Source: Blepharisma stoltei (lineage: Eukaryota; Ciliophora; Heterotrichea; Heterotrichida; Blepharismidae). Taken from it: DNA of 64,000 nt. Position 1 is the stretch's first letter; every line of letters starts with the position of its first letter. Both the position numbers and the translations under genes were made by a program. Location: contig CAJZBQ010000030.1 of NCBI GenBank assembly GCA_914767885.1, positions 310,001 through 374,000 on the forward strand. Direction: 5' to 3'. The notes under the pieces are model-generated. The model worked only from the letters and a program-made list of their open reading frames with translations, ran no database searches and was not told where the DNA came from. Of this stretch, positions 23,558-35,800 are shown piece after piece.

Positions 23558-25216
23558 ATGGGAGATAATCGTTTAACAACTCCAAATTGCCATCGAACTA
23601 ACCGTGTAGACAAGAAAAATATCGTAAGAGATTATTTGGACTTTTTAAAGAAACCTAAATACAGATCACGAATGGTCAGTCCTTCTGGTAATTCTAAGAG
23701 AAGTCCTATATCAAGTCGCTCACCTAAAATCAGATGCTCTGTAGAGCCGAACATTTTTCGAGATCCCAACCACGAATACGCCAATAAATTCACAAAATTC
23801 ATAAAAAACGCTTTAAACAATATTTCCTCTCGCAGAGAATCTCCTATTGAAGAAAAGTTAAAATCAAAAACTCCAGTGGAAATCAAAATAACTACAAAAC
23901 CAGGACACAGAAGAAATAAATCAGAAGTACCAAGTTCAGACCAAAATAATTTCATAAATCCTTATTCAATTAAAGGAAAACAAAACGATAAAATTTCCCC
24001 CAAAAATACATCCCAGGACTGTGTTAGTGATAAATTTTTCAATGATTCTCAAGAAAAAACTTTGAAAAATGGGTTTATAAGAAATGACTTACCCAATTCA
24101 AACGCAAGCTTAGGATCAAGCTTTGAAAGAGTTGAAATCTCGAAGCTAGAGGCTGAAGAAAAAGAAAGAGAAAATTTAATTCAAACGATTTTTACAAATT
24201 TCAGAAGAAAAGGCTTACCGCCAGCTACTTCTGTAGACTTTTATCAGCTTGGTATCCAAATAGGTAAAGGTGCTTTTGGCAAAGTTTATTCAGGAATCCA
24301 TAAATTAACTGGACTTAAAGTAGCAATCAAAATTTTCGATAAATCCCATATAAAAGATGAAAGAATTCGGCGGAAAGTTTTCCAAGAAGTTTTCGTAATG
24401 AAAAGAGTTAAGCATAGAAATGTTATTCGATTATTAGAAGTTTTCGAATCAAAAAGGCATTTAATGATTGTGATGGAATACTCTGGAGGTGGAGATTTAT
24501 TACAATTTGTTAAATCCAAAGGCAGACTGACTGAAACAGAGGCCAAAAAAATTTTTAGCCAAGTTATAGATGCGGTTAAGGCTTGTCATCAAAAAAATGT
24601 GATTCATAGAGATGTAAAATTAGACAATATTTTGCTGTCAGCTGATTTAACATTAGCAAAGTTATGTGATTTTGGGGTCAGCCGAATTGTAAAACCTAGT
24701 GAAAAAATAAATGAGCAGTGCGGAACACCTGCATATTTACCTCCAGAAATTATTGCTGACCATGAGTATGAGCCTTTTTATGTTGATCTCTGAAGCATGG
24801 GAGTTTTATTATATGCCATGCTCTGTGGTACAGTCCCTTTTAAAGCAAAAACAATGCAAGACCTACACAAATTAATTTTGCGCTGTAAATATACCATGCC
24901 TGCACATGTATCTTTGGAAGCCCAAGATTTAATAGCAAAAATGTTAAACCCCATCCCACATTTACGAATTTCTTTAGAAGAAATGAAAAATCATCAATGG
25001 TTTGCTATCCAAGAGTCAGATGACTGGTATGAAAATCATTCATTGCCAAGGTTCTCAGGTACCTCTGCACATCCACATAAGGTTGATGAAAACAAAATAT
25101 ATAAAAAACTGCTAGATTTTGGCTTTCCACAAGAATACGTAATTCAAAGCATGAAATTTAATGACATAAACCATGCTACTGCTACATATCAACTTTTAGA
25201 ACTTAATCAGATGTAA
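23558..25216 (+). CDS. Ser/Thr protein kinase, MARK/AMPK-related
   Basis: 552 residues, one frame with TGA as Trp at the D-x-W-S-M-G motif (24793). An N-terminal Ser/Lys/Arg-rich unstructured region (about 1-225) precedes a complete kinase domain (about 230-490): GKGAFGKVYSG, AIKIF, HRDVKLDN, DFGVSRI, GTPAYLPPEI. The catalytic loop and the small GTPAYLPPE activation segment fit the CAMK-like/AMPK-related group. A helical UBA-like segment follows (about 520-552: KKLLDFGFPQEYVIQSM), typical of MARK/SNF1 kinases. Predicted active. Stop TAA at 25214-25216, 14 bp from the convergent coiled-coil gene. Confidence 0.9.
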
Positions 25217-25229
25217 TATAAACAATTTT

Positions 25230-27092
25230 TTAATTAACTCTCTGGCGAGTTGGTGACGTTCTTGATCTGCTTTTCACGTTTATTCTTCCTCCGAAAAATC
25301 TTGCACTATTGTGGATTGCTAGCTCTATTTCTGTTGATAGTGCTGGAGGCAAAATCACTGCTTGTCTATACTTAATAAGTACGTCCAGTAAGCCCCTCAT
25401 TTCATTTTTCATCTCAAGTTGGATTTCTGCACTTTTTTCTTCAGCCATCACCCACTTAAGTTTGGCTTCTTTAAGCCCTAGTAATAGTTTTTCATTTTCA
25501 ATCAGCGCAGCTGCTTTTTGATTTTTTATTTTTCCTAGACTTATTTTTAAATGGCTGATTTGTTTTTCAAGCTCTTCAATTTTATCAAGCTGGGTATCAT
25601 TATTTATTTGGCTAGTATCTGAGGATGAGTCTATTTCAAGTTTGCAGTTTAAAATATGGTCGTGAAATGATCCTGTGGGCAGAATTTTCCTACAAAATTC
25701 GCATTCCATTGATTTTGAGCAGTTGATCATCCTTTGCAACTTTCCATAATTTTGAAAATCTTCTGACATAGCATTGTTGTTGATCTTATTATCAGATAAT
25801 TCTTCTTTGCAAGGAATAAGCACTGACTCAGTCAAATCTTCTTTAGGGGTTGTTGTATTTGAACGAAAATGTTTGCTTCTTGGGGAATAAACTGGCGGTT
25901 TTGTTGTAGAAGAGCTCATTTCACATCTTAAGTCGCCAATTTGTTTTTTAATCTTGTAGAGCTCAGTTTCTTTTATTATCAACTGCTCTGTAAGTTCATC
26001 CCGCTGCTTGATTAAGTATTGATAATCAGTAGTTTTTTCATCTTTGGCTTTGAATCGGATTATTCTTTTGAGTTTATCGATTTCGTCGTCGCGTTCTCTT
26101 ACTTGTTGTCGAAGCTTGTCCTCATTGTATTCTAGCGTTTTTATAACTTTTTGGAAACAGATTAGCTGTGAGCGGAGTTTTTTGATTTCTTCTCGAGTGC
26201 ATTCTGCAAATTTTAAGAGGTCTTGGCTTTCGTCAACAGATTTTATAGGAGAACAATCTGGAGATTTATTTAATTGCTCTCTGACATGCTGTACTAAATT
26301 GGTTAGCTCACCTTTCCATTTACCCACAATTTCTCCTGCTTCTTCTCTCGCTCTTCTCAACTCTTCCATCTGGTAAGTGCTTTCATCAATGACTTCTTCA
26401 AGCCTTTGCCCTAATGTCTGATTGTTTTTTGCTTGAATTTCTGCTTCGATTTTTTCCCTTTGTAAGCTCAATTCTTGGCTAAGTTTTTGGCATTGTTTTT
26501 CTAAATTTATCTTTTCTTGGTCATAAATTTCTTTTAATTCTTGTATATGTTTTTGGGCCTGTTCTCGAGATTTTTTTATATCTTCTTCGGATTCTTCTTT
26601 TACCCTATCAATTTCTTTTCTCAGGTTTTCATTTTCCTTAATAAGCCTATCGTTTACTCTATTATCTGGCTTTACGCATATTTCTTTCAATTTTCCTTCA
26701 ATTTCTCTTTTTTGGAAGGCTAAACTGCAATTTTCTTGTTTTAACTGCAAAATTACTTCATCATATTCGCTTTTCTGGTCTTTAAACGCCTTTTCTAATT
26801 CGTAATTTTTTTCTTTGTAATCTTTTAGCTTTTCTTCTAAAGCATTGATTTTTTGTTTATGTTTGGCTTTCATAGCTTGAATTTGGGTTTGGTACTGAGA
26901 TTCAACTTTTTGCAGTTCTTCTGAAGCTTTATTCTAAATAGAAATTACAGATAAAATTTGGTCTGTGTCTGATGTCAAACTTTTGATCATTGACTCATAC
27001 ATGCTTTTTTGCTGTTGTTCTTTGGCTTTTAAATCGTCAAGTTCCATCTGTAGAAATTCGAGTTTTTGTTTAAGTAATAGAGGGTCTTCCAT
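25230..27092 (-). CDS. Long coiled-coil protein with C2HC-type zinc finger (one intron)
   Basis: 615 residues after removal of a 15-nt intron (26934-26948); the remainder is 1848 nt. Nearly the whole N-terminal 370 residues are charged heptad sequence. A short CX2C...HX3-4C finger (CEFCRKILPTGSFHDHILNC) lies near residue 470, followed by another coiled coil and a basic C-terminal tail (SRSRTSPTRQRVN). This layout is common in centrosomal, basal-body and ciliary proteins, but no specific family can be named. The start at 27092 (MEDPLLLKQKLEFLQ) requires the intron, which otherwise gives TAG. Confidence 0.82.
26934..26948 (-). other. 15-nt intron
   Basis: In gene sense GTAATTTCTATTTAG; removing it keeps the coiled-coil frame and drops an in-frame TAG. 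Confidence 0.88.
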
Positions 27093-27440
27093 AGGCTGTT
27101 AATTATTAGTGATTATTTAGATTATAAACATAAAAATTCATTAAGTGATAATTTCCGTTAAGTGAATTTTGTATCATATTAAAATGCTGGGGAAAACTGA
27201 TTAGCGAGCACTTATGTACCCAAAATTCATTTATAACATGAAGATTTGCTATAGCATTCAACAAAATTTATATTTAAAATTATAATTCTAAAGATTCACG
27301 CATTACAAATGATGATTTAATAAAAAGGAAGCTATGCATATCTTGATTTATATTTATTTTATTTACAGCAAAATTTAAATATTTTTATAAATAATAGTTG
27401 AATTTTAAAATTGCGCATAGTTTTCGATATGATTAATGCA

Positions 27441-27824
27441 TAACCCCCCCTCCGTGAGTGAACAAAAAAAATTTTGTTCACTCACGGAGGGGGTTAATTT
27501 TTTTTTTTTTTAAAAAATTTTATATATAAATTTTATAAACAATATTTTTTTTCGAAATTTAAAAAAATCCTAATTCGCAAAAATTGGAAAGCAAATATTA
27601 ATTTAATTTATAAAATTTATGTTTTAAAAAGCAATTCGTTCAAAATTAAATAGAATTAGCTCTAGATTTCATTATACTAATTATCATTTATATATCAAAA
27701 TTTTTTTCCATAAAAAATTTTTGTATTAAAAAATATTTTTTTCGTTCACTCACGGAGGGTGGGTTTTTGGCCAAAAAATGGCGATTTTTCTAATGGTTTT
27801 GTTCACTCACGGAGGGGGGAGTAA
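27441..27824 (-). mobile_element. Family 2 MITE, intergenic
   Basis: TAA at 27441-27443 and 27822-27824. Left hairpin of the CTCCGTGAGTGAACAAAA motif, right double motif, and the conserved interior (GAATTAGCTCTAGATTTC). It lies in the 867-bp space between the coiled-coil gene and the macro-domain gene; the rest of that space is AT-rich with nothing recognised. Confidence 0.92.
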
Positions 27825-27960
27825 GTATTATTTCAGTTTAATAATTCATGGCCCTATCTTAATTATCAATATAATTGAAATAATAATTATATTTTAATTA
27901 AATTTCCTTCAATCCTTTTCTGCATTATGATAAATTCCAAAATTTTAAAATAAAATATTA

Positions 27961-28566
27961 ATGGGAGCTTGTTGTAGCTCAAACCCCTTAGGTATCGCTA
28001 CTATACCAAAAGAGCTTCTATCGAATCTCATAAACAAAACAAAACTCACTATAATGCATGGAGATATTACATTAGAAGTAGTTGATGTTATAGTAAACTC
28101 CACAAATGTTAATTTAATTCACAAAGGTGGTGTGGCTGAAGCTATATCTACGCATGGAGGAGCTACTATACAAGAAGAAAGCAATAAATATATTAAAAAT
28201 AACGGACCACTAACAGTATCAAGTGTAATCGTAGCTCCCCCTGGAAAATTACAATGTAAGCGTTTATTTCATGCAGTCGGCCCAATTTATATAGATGGCA
28301 ACAAGCATGAGGCTGATCTTCTATCAAAAACTATAGAAAACGCATTAGAAGAAGCCCAGAAACTGTCTATGAAATCGATTTCATTCCCAGCCATCTCTAG
28401 TGGGATTTTTTCATTTCCTAAAGTCGAATGTGCAGGAATTTTCTTTTCCACTATCCATTCCTTTCTAGAGAAAAATCCGAATACTTGTATAGAAGAAATC
28501 AGACTGATAAATAATGATTTTCCGACAGCAAAAGTGTTTGAACAAGAGTATAAGAAGAGAAAATAA
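27961..28566 (+). CDS. Macro-domain protein, likely membrane-anchored by lipid
   Basis: 201 residues. The N-terminus MGACCSSN is a strong N-myristoylation plus double palmitoylation signal. Residues 28-195 are a macro domain: HGDITLEVVDVIVNSTN (ADP-ribose adenine-site aspartate and VNSTN loop), GGVAEAI, and SFPAISSGIFSFP (diphosphate loop). This fold binds or hydrolyses ADP-ribose and its derivatives. Family features suggest an MacroD-like or PARP-macro-like module; hydrolase activity is not provable here. Single exon, followed 70 bp later by RFC5 on the same strand. Confidence 0.92.
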   Translation: MGACCSSNPLGIATIPKELLSNLINKTKLTIMHGDITLEVVDVIVNSTNVNLIHKGGVAEAISTHGGATIQEESNKYIKNNGPLTVSSVIVAPPGKLQCKRLFHAVGPIYIDGNKHEADLLSKTIENALEEAQKLSMKSISFPAISSGIFSFPKVECAGIFFSTIHSFLEKNPNTCIEEIRLINNDFPTAKVFEQEYKKRK

Positions 28567-28636
28567 AATAATTAATTTAGGCTGAATTTATATTAAGAAA
28601 GACCCTTTAGGTAATGATATACGAGTAATACTTAAA

Positions 28637-29629
28637 ATGGCGGGAACTGCTATGCAACTAGACGAAGAAAGTGATCTTCCATGGGTCGAAAAATACCGCC
28701 CTAACAGTTTATCGGACCTTGTAGCTCACGAAGCAATCATTTCTACAATCACTCGTTTTGTTGAAGAGAAGAAGCTTCCTCATTTACTCTTTTATGGTCC
28801 TCCAGGCACAGGAAAAACATCCACAATCTTGGCTGTTGCCAAACAAATGTATGGGAAATATTTTTCATCTATGGCACTAGAACTCAATGCTTCTGATGAC
28901 AGAGGAATCAATGTAGTCCGAGATCAAATTAAAGCATTTGCAAGCACACAACAAATTATTAGTAAAGGTGTAAAGCTCGTGATTCTAGATGAAGCTGACT
29001 CTATGACAAATGCAGCACAATTCGCTTTGAGAAGAATCATAGAAAAATATACGAAAACTACAAGATTTTGTTTAATAGGGAACTATGTATCGAAAATTAT
29101 CCCAGCATTGCAATCAAGATGCACAAGGTTTCGATTTATGCCGCTACCTTATGATGTGGCTGCGACTAGAATTAGAGAAATTTCTGTTTGTGAAGGGCTG
29201 AATTTGACTGATGATGGGTTAAATGCGCTTTTGGATTTAGGGCAAGGGGATATGAGGAAGAATTTAAATATTTTGCAAAGCACTTCTATGGCTTTTAAGG
29301 TCATTGACTCAGACGCCGTATATTCATGCACTGGGAACCCTAATCCTAGACTAATAGATAGGCTATGCGAAATCCTGCTATCTATGAATTTCACTGAAAT
29401 ATATGCAGAGTTTAATGAAGACCGAATTACCTTAGGCTTTGCATTGAGCGATATAATCAGAGAAATTCATAAAAATATGATCAAAATTGATTTTCCTGAA
29501 AAAATGAAAATTTTTTTGATCAAAAGAATGTCAGAGATTGAGATGAGACTAAGTAGTGGGGCTAGCGAAAAGGTGCAGCTAGGATCACTTATTGGTGCAT
29601 TTGTAGAGGCAAGGGCACTTCAATTTTAA
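28637..29629 (+). CDS. RFC5: Replication factor C subunit 5 (RFC 36 kDa type)
   Basis: 330 residues, close to the family length. The clamp loader opens PCNA and loads it at primer ends. Walker A GPPGTGKTS (about 55-63), Walker B LVILDEAD, sensor 1 around NYVSKIIPALQSRC with the SRC arginine-finger motif, and the RFC box LPWVEKYRP at the start. The sequence order, including NILQSTSMAF and YSCTGNPNP, matches RFC5 (yeast Rfc3) rather than RFC2/4. No introns or IESs. Same strand as the macro-domain gene. Confidence 0.95.
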   Translation: MAGTAMQLDEESDLPWVEKYRPNSLSDLVAHEAIISTITRFVEEKKLPHLLFYGPPGTGKTSTILAVAKQMYGKYFSSMALELNASDDRGINVVRDQIKAFASTQQIISKGVKLVILDEADSMTNAAQFALRRIIEKYTKTTRFCLIGNYVSKIIPALQSRCTRFRFMPLPYDVAATRIREISVCEGLNLTDDGLNALLDLGQGDMRKNLNILQSTSMAFKVIDSDAVYSCTGNPNPRLIDRLCEILLSMNFTEIYAEFNEDRITLGFALSDIIREIHKNMIKIDFPEKMKIFLIKRMSEIEMRLSSGASEKVQLGSLIGAFVEARALQF

Positions 29630-29641
29630 TTAAAATTAATT

Positions 29642-30223
29642 TTAGCTTTTTGATGATAGCATCATGCTTTTACAAGCAGTAACTATATCCCAACTATCAG
29701 CAAGCCCACCCATTCCAGTTTCTCCTGAGCCATAAATTCCTGTTGTGGTATCTACAAAATAAGAATTTGTATAAACTGTTTTGATTTTATTGATATGCTC
29801 TGCAGTAAATGGGTTTGAAAACATCATAGGATTCATAGCTGGAGCTAATATCAACGGTTTTCCATTAATAAATTGCTGCACAACTTTCGTCTATTTATAA
29901 ATCACCAATAAGTTATCATGCATCCCAATCGCAATTTTTGCTAATGTATTAGCACCAATAGGAGCAATTATAAGTGCATCTGCTCATTCATATAATTTTT
30001 CAGGACCGTATTCAGTGTCCTCTCCAAAATTCTCTGATCCATCATCTCTTATGACTTCACATCCATTTCAATCTTTAAAGAAAAATCGTTCAGCATTCTT
30101 TGTTAGCAATATTTTGACTACACAATTTTCTTCTGTCATAAGCTCGCACGCAACTGGGATCGAATTAGCAGCTGCACATGATCCAGACGCTGAAACTAAT
30201 ATATTTTTCCCTGAAATATCCAT
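29642..30223 (-). CDS. PPCDC: Phosphopantothenoylcysteine decarboxylase (one intron)
   Basis: 188 residues after removing a 15-nt intron (29891-29905); the remainder is 567 nt. HFCD-type flavoprotein of coenzyme A synthesis: it decarboxylates phosphopantothenoylcysteine to phosphopantetheine using FMN. Visible motifs are an N-terminal flavin-binding segment (ILVSASGSCAAANS), ADALIIAPIGANTLAKIA, the intron-joined HDNLLTKV, and the substrate clamp PAMNPMM. Length is typical of stand-alone eukaryotic PPCDC. Its 3' end lies 12 bp from the RFC5 stop (convergent). Confidence 0.92.
29891..29905 (-). other. 15-nt intron
   Basis: GTGATTTATAAATAG in gene sense; removal joins HDNLL to TKVVQQF in frame and removes TAA. 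Confidence 0.88.
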
Positions 30224-30249
30224 TTTAAAAAGATTTAATTAAATTTGTG

Positions 30250-30624
30250 TTATAATAATACGCAACCATGGCAGGTTGAATAGCCTTGTATTCTGCTGAT
30301 TTTCTTTTGATTTTCTTCTGATTTCCTTGAATTAAAAGAATTTGTTAAACTTTGAGATCTGTCCTTTACCGCTAGAATTTTTTCTAAATAGAGATAGGAT
30401 TCGGGTTTATTTTCTGACAATGCAAAGCTTCCAATAAGAGATTTTACATCTTTTTCGAATATTTCTCGAAATTTTGGTGAATTCTGATGTGGTTCTTTTT
30501 TTGCTTTTTGTCATGGAGAATTTGAATAGCTCGTTACCGCGCTACTTGGTGATTTTTCAAGCTGCTCTTTAGCTTTTTCAGCTAATGGCATGCTGATTTC
30601 CTTTACTTCTATATCAACTTGCAT
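30250..30624 (-). CDS. Small hydrophilic protein, unknown
   Basis: 124 residues (375 nt) in one frame with one TGA (Trp). Start MQVDIEVKEISMPLAEKAKE; rich in Ser, Lys and Glu, with a helical middle part (REIFEKDVKSLIGSF) and a short tail ending in a Cys-His-Gly-Cys group. No family recognised. It lies 26 bp upstream of the PPCDC start on the same strand. It is too long and too free of TAA/TAG to be chance in DNA this AT-rich. Confidence 0.7.
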
Positions 30625-31368
30625 ACTATCTGATTATTTTTAATACCTCAAATTACATTAATTTACCTTAAATTAAAGCCATTTATTTTGTATTGGAAAA
30701 TGAAATCTAACAGAATTATAATTCAAAATATTATAATAAATTCATGATAAATTATTTCGTGCTTTTATCTAGCTTAAGTTTAACTTTAGCATAGCTATAT
30801 TCGTAGTTTTATAATTATTTAAAACCCTTCAATAAATTAGTTTCTACCTTTGCTCTTTTCTGCTGACAAAATTATTAAGATCGGAGCAAAGAAAGAATCT
30901 ATTTTGCAAGTGGACAGCTAAAGAAGCCACACAGTTATCTGATATGAACTACTAGTACAGACATGAACTACTAAGTTTAATTCATATTTCTCTTTAACTA
31001 TGAAGGATATTTAAGATATTTAACTAACATCATTCGCCTTCTTAATAAATAAATACACTCAGGATTCGTATATCTCCTCTTCATTCATTTCTTTTTATTG
31101 GGATATTTACTCGAGAGTTTCTTAAAATATTACTATTATTTAATTTAATAAAAAATTTAAGCTCGTATTGTTGAATGATCCAAAATAATAAAGTTAATTT
31201 ACTAAAAAAACTTGAAATCTTGATACTGAAATGAATAAATCATAATTTAATAATAATTTCCAAAACTGTTTTTCATCTCAAACTTATAGAATGCGGTCTT
31301 ATCTTCCTATTTCTAATATTTATTTATTTTAATGCTCTTTTAATTATTGAAAGTTTTTAAGTTTTTCT
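30625..31368. other. Intergenic, nothing recognised
   Basis: About 740 bp of AT-rich sequence left of the LINE-bearing MITE. A short near-repeat, ATGAACTACTA, occurs twice near 30945-30975. No coding frame or tRNA fold seen. Confidence 0.4.
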
Positions 31369-31540
31369 TTATCTCCCCCCCTTCCTCCCGTTAGCGAACA
31401 AAACTATTGGAAAAATTACTATTTTTGGGTAAAAAGCCATTCTCGTAAATGAAAAAAAAAATTAATATAAATTATTATAATGAAATTTTTTCTAATTCTA
31501 TTGAAATTTAAATAGCTTGCATTTTTTAAACTTTTAATAA

Positions 31541-32571
31541 AATGGCAGGCAGGAAAGCGACAGAGGCACACCCCAATGCACCCCAGGGCTGGTTTCCACA
31601 GTTCCTGGACGTTAGCGCGATGGCATTCTGTTCGGTTTCAAGTCTGACACTAACGCAGCACCCAATTTTGCGGAAGCTCACCACATGGCTAAAACCATGA
31701 AATTTTATCTGACTAAGCACCTCAGAGAGCCGAGCAGGGAAGCAAAAAGAGGCCTCTATATCTCCTTCACGCAAGCTTTGGAAGCCCTATTTAGGCCAGG
31801 AGACATTTTAAGGGCTAGAATGATGGCATCGGGGAGATGGCGCGGTCACCTTTACTGATGGCGCGAAATATGAATCCACTCTCAAAGCAGGGTATGTCAA
31901 GGTCAAAAACACTAGGAAGGGTGGTAATTTTCCCAGCAGCCGTCGAAGCCGGAACATCGCGCAGGAGGCGCACGTTGGAGATCGAAGCTAGCTGTCCCAG
32001 CAACTAGTGGGCCCCGAGCGACGAGAGCGTGGTGGTAGTCCTGGAAGAGCAACCCCGTAGGAGACGTTAAACGTCATGGTTAATAAGTTAAGGTATTTTC
32101 CCAGCCGGACCATACTTGCCCCCAGGGGAAATCAATTTTAGCAGGTACAGAATCAGGACAAGCCTCCCAATCGGCATGCCCATCGAGAGAGTTGTGGAAG
32201 AGCTAAGCCAATTTTTCAGGATCTTGGAGGTCGGCATGGAAAACACCATTACTGAAGGCAAGGAAAGGAGGACAGTGAGCTTTATACCAGACTCCAAGTA
32301 CGTCCTCTATGCCAAGTTTGCTACCCTTGAGCAGGCGATGGAGTTCCCTGAAGAATTTGTGATCGATGGCCAGACTGTGTGGATGAACCATGCTGGAGCT
32401 CTAGTCCGTACCGTTTGCAACGACAGAGGCCACAATGAAGCAGGGCATGAGAGAGTTATGGCAGCAAGATGCAGGCTCAAATCCAAGAAGGGAAGAGGCG
32501 AAACCCAGAACAGCTCTGAAGCCATGAAAATAGTTAACACTAAATTAACTAATTCTAAGTACTCCGACTAA
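31541..32571 (+). pseudogene. LINE ORF1 remnant
   Basis: Coding segments in shifting frames: HHMAKTMKFYLTKHLRE (about 31675-31800), GDGAVTFTDGAKYES (about 31830-31900) and a 151-residue open part to 32571 containing EINFSRYRIRTSLPIGMPIE, then an RRM-like alternation. The same three blocks in the same order occur in the intact gene at 63467-64000, which supports identification as ORF1. At least two frameshifts and a stop separate the blocks. Confidence 0.75.
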
Positions 32572-32744
32572 GCTAGCCTTCCTTCAGCTCCTGCTATTCC
32601 TCCATCTTCATATCGGCAGACAACCTTTGATACAAATTGGCATCAAAAAATGCAAAGAATTCCGGACAGCCCGCCTGATATCAAGCAAGTCAGCACGATA
32701 GGAAGTCCTCTTTAAATCAGCAAGCGAGTGAGCTTAAGCTTATC

Positions 32745-35700
32745 CACGTCAACATTATGGGCTTCTAAGTAAAGCTATTGAGCTGAACCAGCTGCTGAGC
32801 GAGGAGAGACCCTAAATGATTGCAGTCACAGAGACAAAGACCACAGACTATTCAAAGTTGCCGCGGTTTCAGGACTACGAGTGAATCTACACCTCAGGGA
32901 CAAGTCAGGCTCATGGAGCCGCAATAGCTTATAGGCAAGATATAGCTAATCTATCACCAAAAATTGTAATGGAATCGAGGATTGTCAGTGTCTCTACGAG
33001 GGTCTTGACATTTATTGGGGACTATGCCCCAGTTGAAGGCTCTCACCCAGATGAGACTGACGAATTCTATAAAAATTTAAGTCTGGCCGTAGCAGAAGCT
33101 AGGCAGACGTGCCTCCCAGTTGTGATTCTTGGCGATTTTAATGCACATCTTAGAGGCTGATGCTCAGACCAGGACAACGAGAGCGGGAGCTACTTGCAAA
33201 AGTTCTCGAAGCAGTGGGATCTGATCATCCTCCCTCAGGACGGGCCAACATACTTTCACCCCAATGGGAACTCCCTTTTGTCTGGACTATGCCCTTCTTG
33301 ATGCAGGGCTCTCAGATATGGCCACCAACCACAAAGTCCATCTTGACAGTCCAATATCTTCAGACCATGCCCCCATATCCCTCTCCCTTCGATTGTTTGT
33401 CAACCTTATAGACACTCAAAGAAGGCAAAGGATAAGAATAGACAGGCTCAACAATAAGCACTATGCAGCAGCCTATCAGGTAGCGGTTGCAGACAGAGTC
33501 TCTAGCATATCAATGGGCTGACTCCAAACCGATATTACTATATGTCAGAATAAGTGAGGCATTGCTGTCAGCAGCAGCCGGCACTCTGGGCTACACAAGC
33601 CCTAGGTTAGAGCACTCTCTTACCTGGGGAGCACTTAGAATGCTAAGGACAGCTAGAAAGACACGGTGGAAAGCTCTAAAGATGGAGAAGGGACAGAGAA
33701 GGACGTCACTCTTAAAGCTCTAGAATATTCAGATTAAGGAATTTAAGAGAGAAGTGAAGCGGCAGAGGAAACTTCGGTGGCAAGAAAGGAAAGCTGAGCA
33801 GGCAGCAATGGACATGAAGGGCTGTTGAAGCTCCATGCAAAAGCTTAAGAGATCAATGAGGGCGAGGCCATCTAAATTTTCGAGCGTTGAGACGGAGACC
33901 TTGGTCAGTTGATGGGAGGCAATGTACTCCTCTGATGACTCAGTTTCCCTCCTCCGCTCAATGAATCTAACCCACCTGAGCGAGCTGAAGTCGAGGCTGC
34001 CATCAGGAGCCTTGGCAACGGTAAGGCAATCGGCAATGACGGAGTCCCGGCTGAACTGCTAAAATAAGGCGGGGATGCAGTGACAAGCATCATTACCCTA
34101 CTTATTAAAAAAATTTGGTTGTCTGGGGCTCTACCAGATGCCATGAAAAGTGCTTATGTTGTCCTGATTCCAAAGAAGCCTGGGTCAAAAATGCCAGAGG
34201 ATATGAGGCCGATCACGATACTCAATTCTAGTTACAAGACCATAGACAAGATCCTGACTAGTAGGCTCACAATTGAAGCTGAAAGAAAAGAGATTCTAGA
34301 TCCTGCGCAAGGAGGGTTCACCAAGAAGTCGTCAACAGCTGATCAGATCTTTAAGCTACAGACCATTGTGGACTACCACAGGAAGCAGGAAAGCAGCTGC
34401 ACTGTGCTTTTCTTGACTTGAAGAAGGCTTTCGACTCAGTCAAGAGGATGGACCTATACCGGGTCATGCTATCGAGAGATATCAGCCTGGAGACAGTTAC
34501 CATCCTGAAAGCCATGTACACTAGGGAGACCAGCACATTTATCATAAATGGGGAACACACCCGGGCTATCTCGATAGGCAAGGGTGTGTTAGGCAGGGAG
34601 GCAGCTCATCTCCGATCTGCTTCAACTTCATCCCGAATGAGCTCGTCAAATATAAAAGACGCTGGGCTAGGGTCACTTTAGAGACACCTCTAGGCTCTGC
34701 CAAGATCGGAATATTGCTATACGCAGATGACATTGCTCTAATAGCTCCAACGGCTCAGGAACTCCAGCGGATGTTGGACATATGCAATAGCTGAGCGGAG
34801 AGATTCTCGCTGACTATCAACCCAGACAAATCCGAGACAATGCACATGCCTGACTCGTTCAGGAGGCAGGCTCTGACCATCAGAGGGGAGCATCTCAAAG
34901 CCAGCAAAAACTTCAAGTATCTCGACTACATAGTCCAGACAAGGAAGAACGGCACCAAAGGGCTCAACAATACCATCTCAAAGACCAGATCAAGCTGCAT
35001 GGCTCAATTTGGCATGCTAGCCTCCTTGAGGGATGTCGCCATTAAGCATAAGGCAGCAATATTGCAGGCTACTGTAACTACCGTTGGTAACTACGCAAGT
35101 GAGTGCAGCGCAAAAAGCACATCGAAGCCGAAGTGAGATCATATGGAGAGAATTCAGAGGAAAAATGGCTCGGAGGCTCCTAGGAGCTCCGAGCGGCACT
35201 GCCAATGAGACAGCCTTGATGGAGATAGGATGAATTTCCCTTCGGGGGAAGATTGCTGCTAGGTCCCTCCATTTTAGGTTAAGATGCCAAAGAAGCAGCA
35301 ACTGGCTTACTAGAGCCCTTATGCTCCTTAATGTCGAAGAGGGCCTGGGATGGCAGGCCAGGTGCGTAGAGCAGCTAGAGGGTAATTCTATTACCGATTG
35401 CTTAAATGGCCCGAGGAGCGGTAATGACAGGCAGTGAAAGGCCGAAGTCCAGAATAAGATTAGATACGCAGAGTACGTCAGCAACATGAGAGTTATGAAG
35501 GAGACAAAGAAGGCCACACACAACTGTACACCTACCTACAGGAGGGAAATCAGACCATGAGTAGGCCACTCTATCTCTGTATGAACATAGAGGACTGATA
35601 CATTCTCAGGGCCATACATAGGCTAAGGGCAGGCTTTTAACTCAGCAACTGCCAATATCTACATAAGGAAATTGGCAACCAGCCCAGACTGCCCAGTCTG

Positions 35701-35800
35701 TGGGGTCGTCGGCGACGAAGCCCACCTAATTGAGGAATGTATAATATATAGGGAGCCAAGAGAAAGGCTCGTTGAGACTTGGCAAAAATCAGCACCTCCC
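32745..35800 (+). pseudogene. LINE ORF2 remnant: AP-type endonuclease and reverse transcriptase
   Basis: Endonuclease part about 32780-33420 with AVTETKT, the catalytic-type GDFNAHLRG (near 33133) and SPISSDHAPISLSL (SDH motif). Reverse transcriptase about 33930-34980 with VVLIPKKPGS, DMRPITILNSSYK, QGGF, FLDLKKAFDSV and YADD (34720-34731). A CPVCG...H...C knuckle sits at about 35690-35742. TGA encodes Trp here too, so the element is adapted to the host code. In-frame TAA/TAG (for example near 32810 and 34065) and frameshifts (near 33290, 34420, 34600) break it. Described, not reconstructed. Confidence 0.88.
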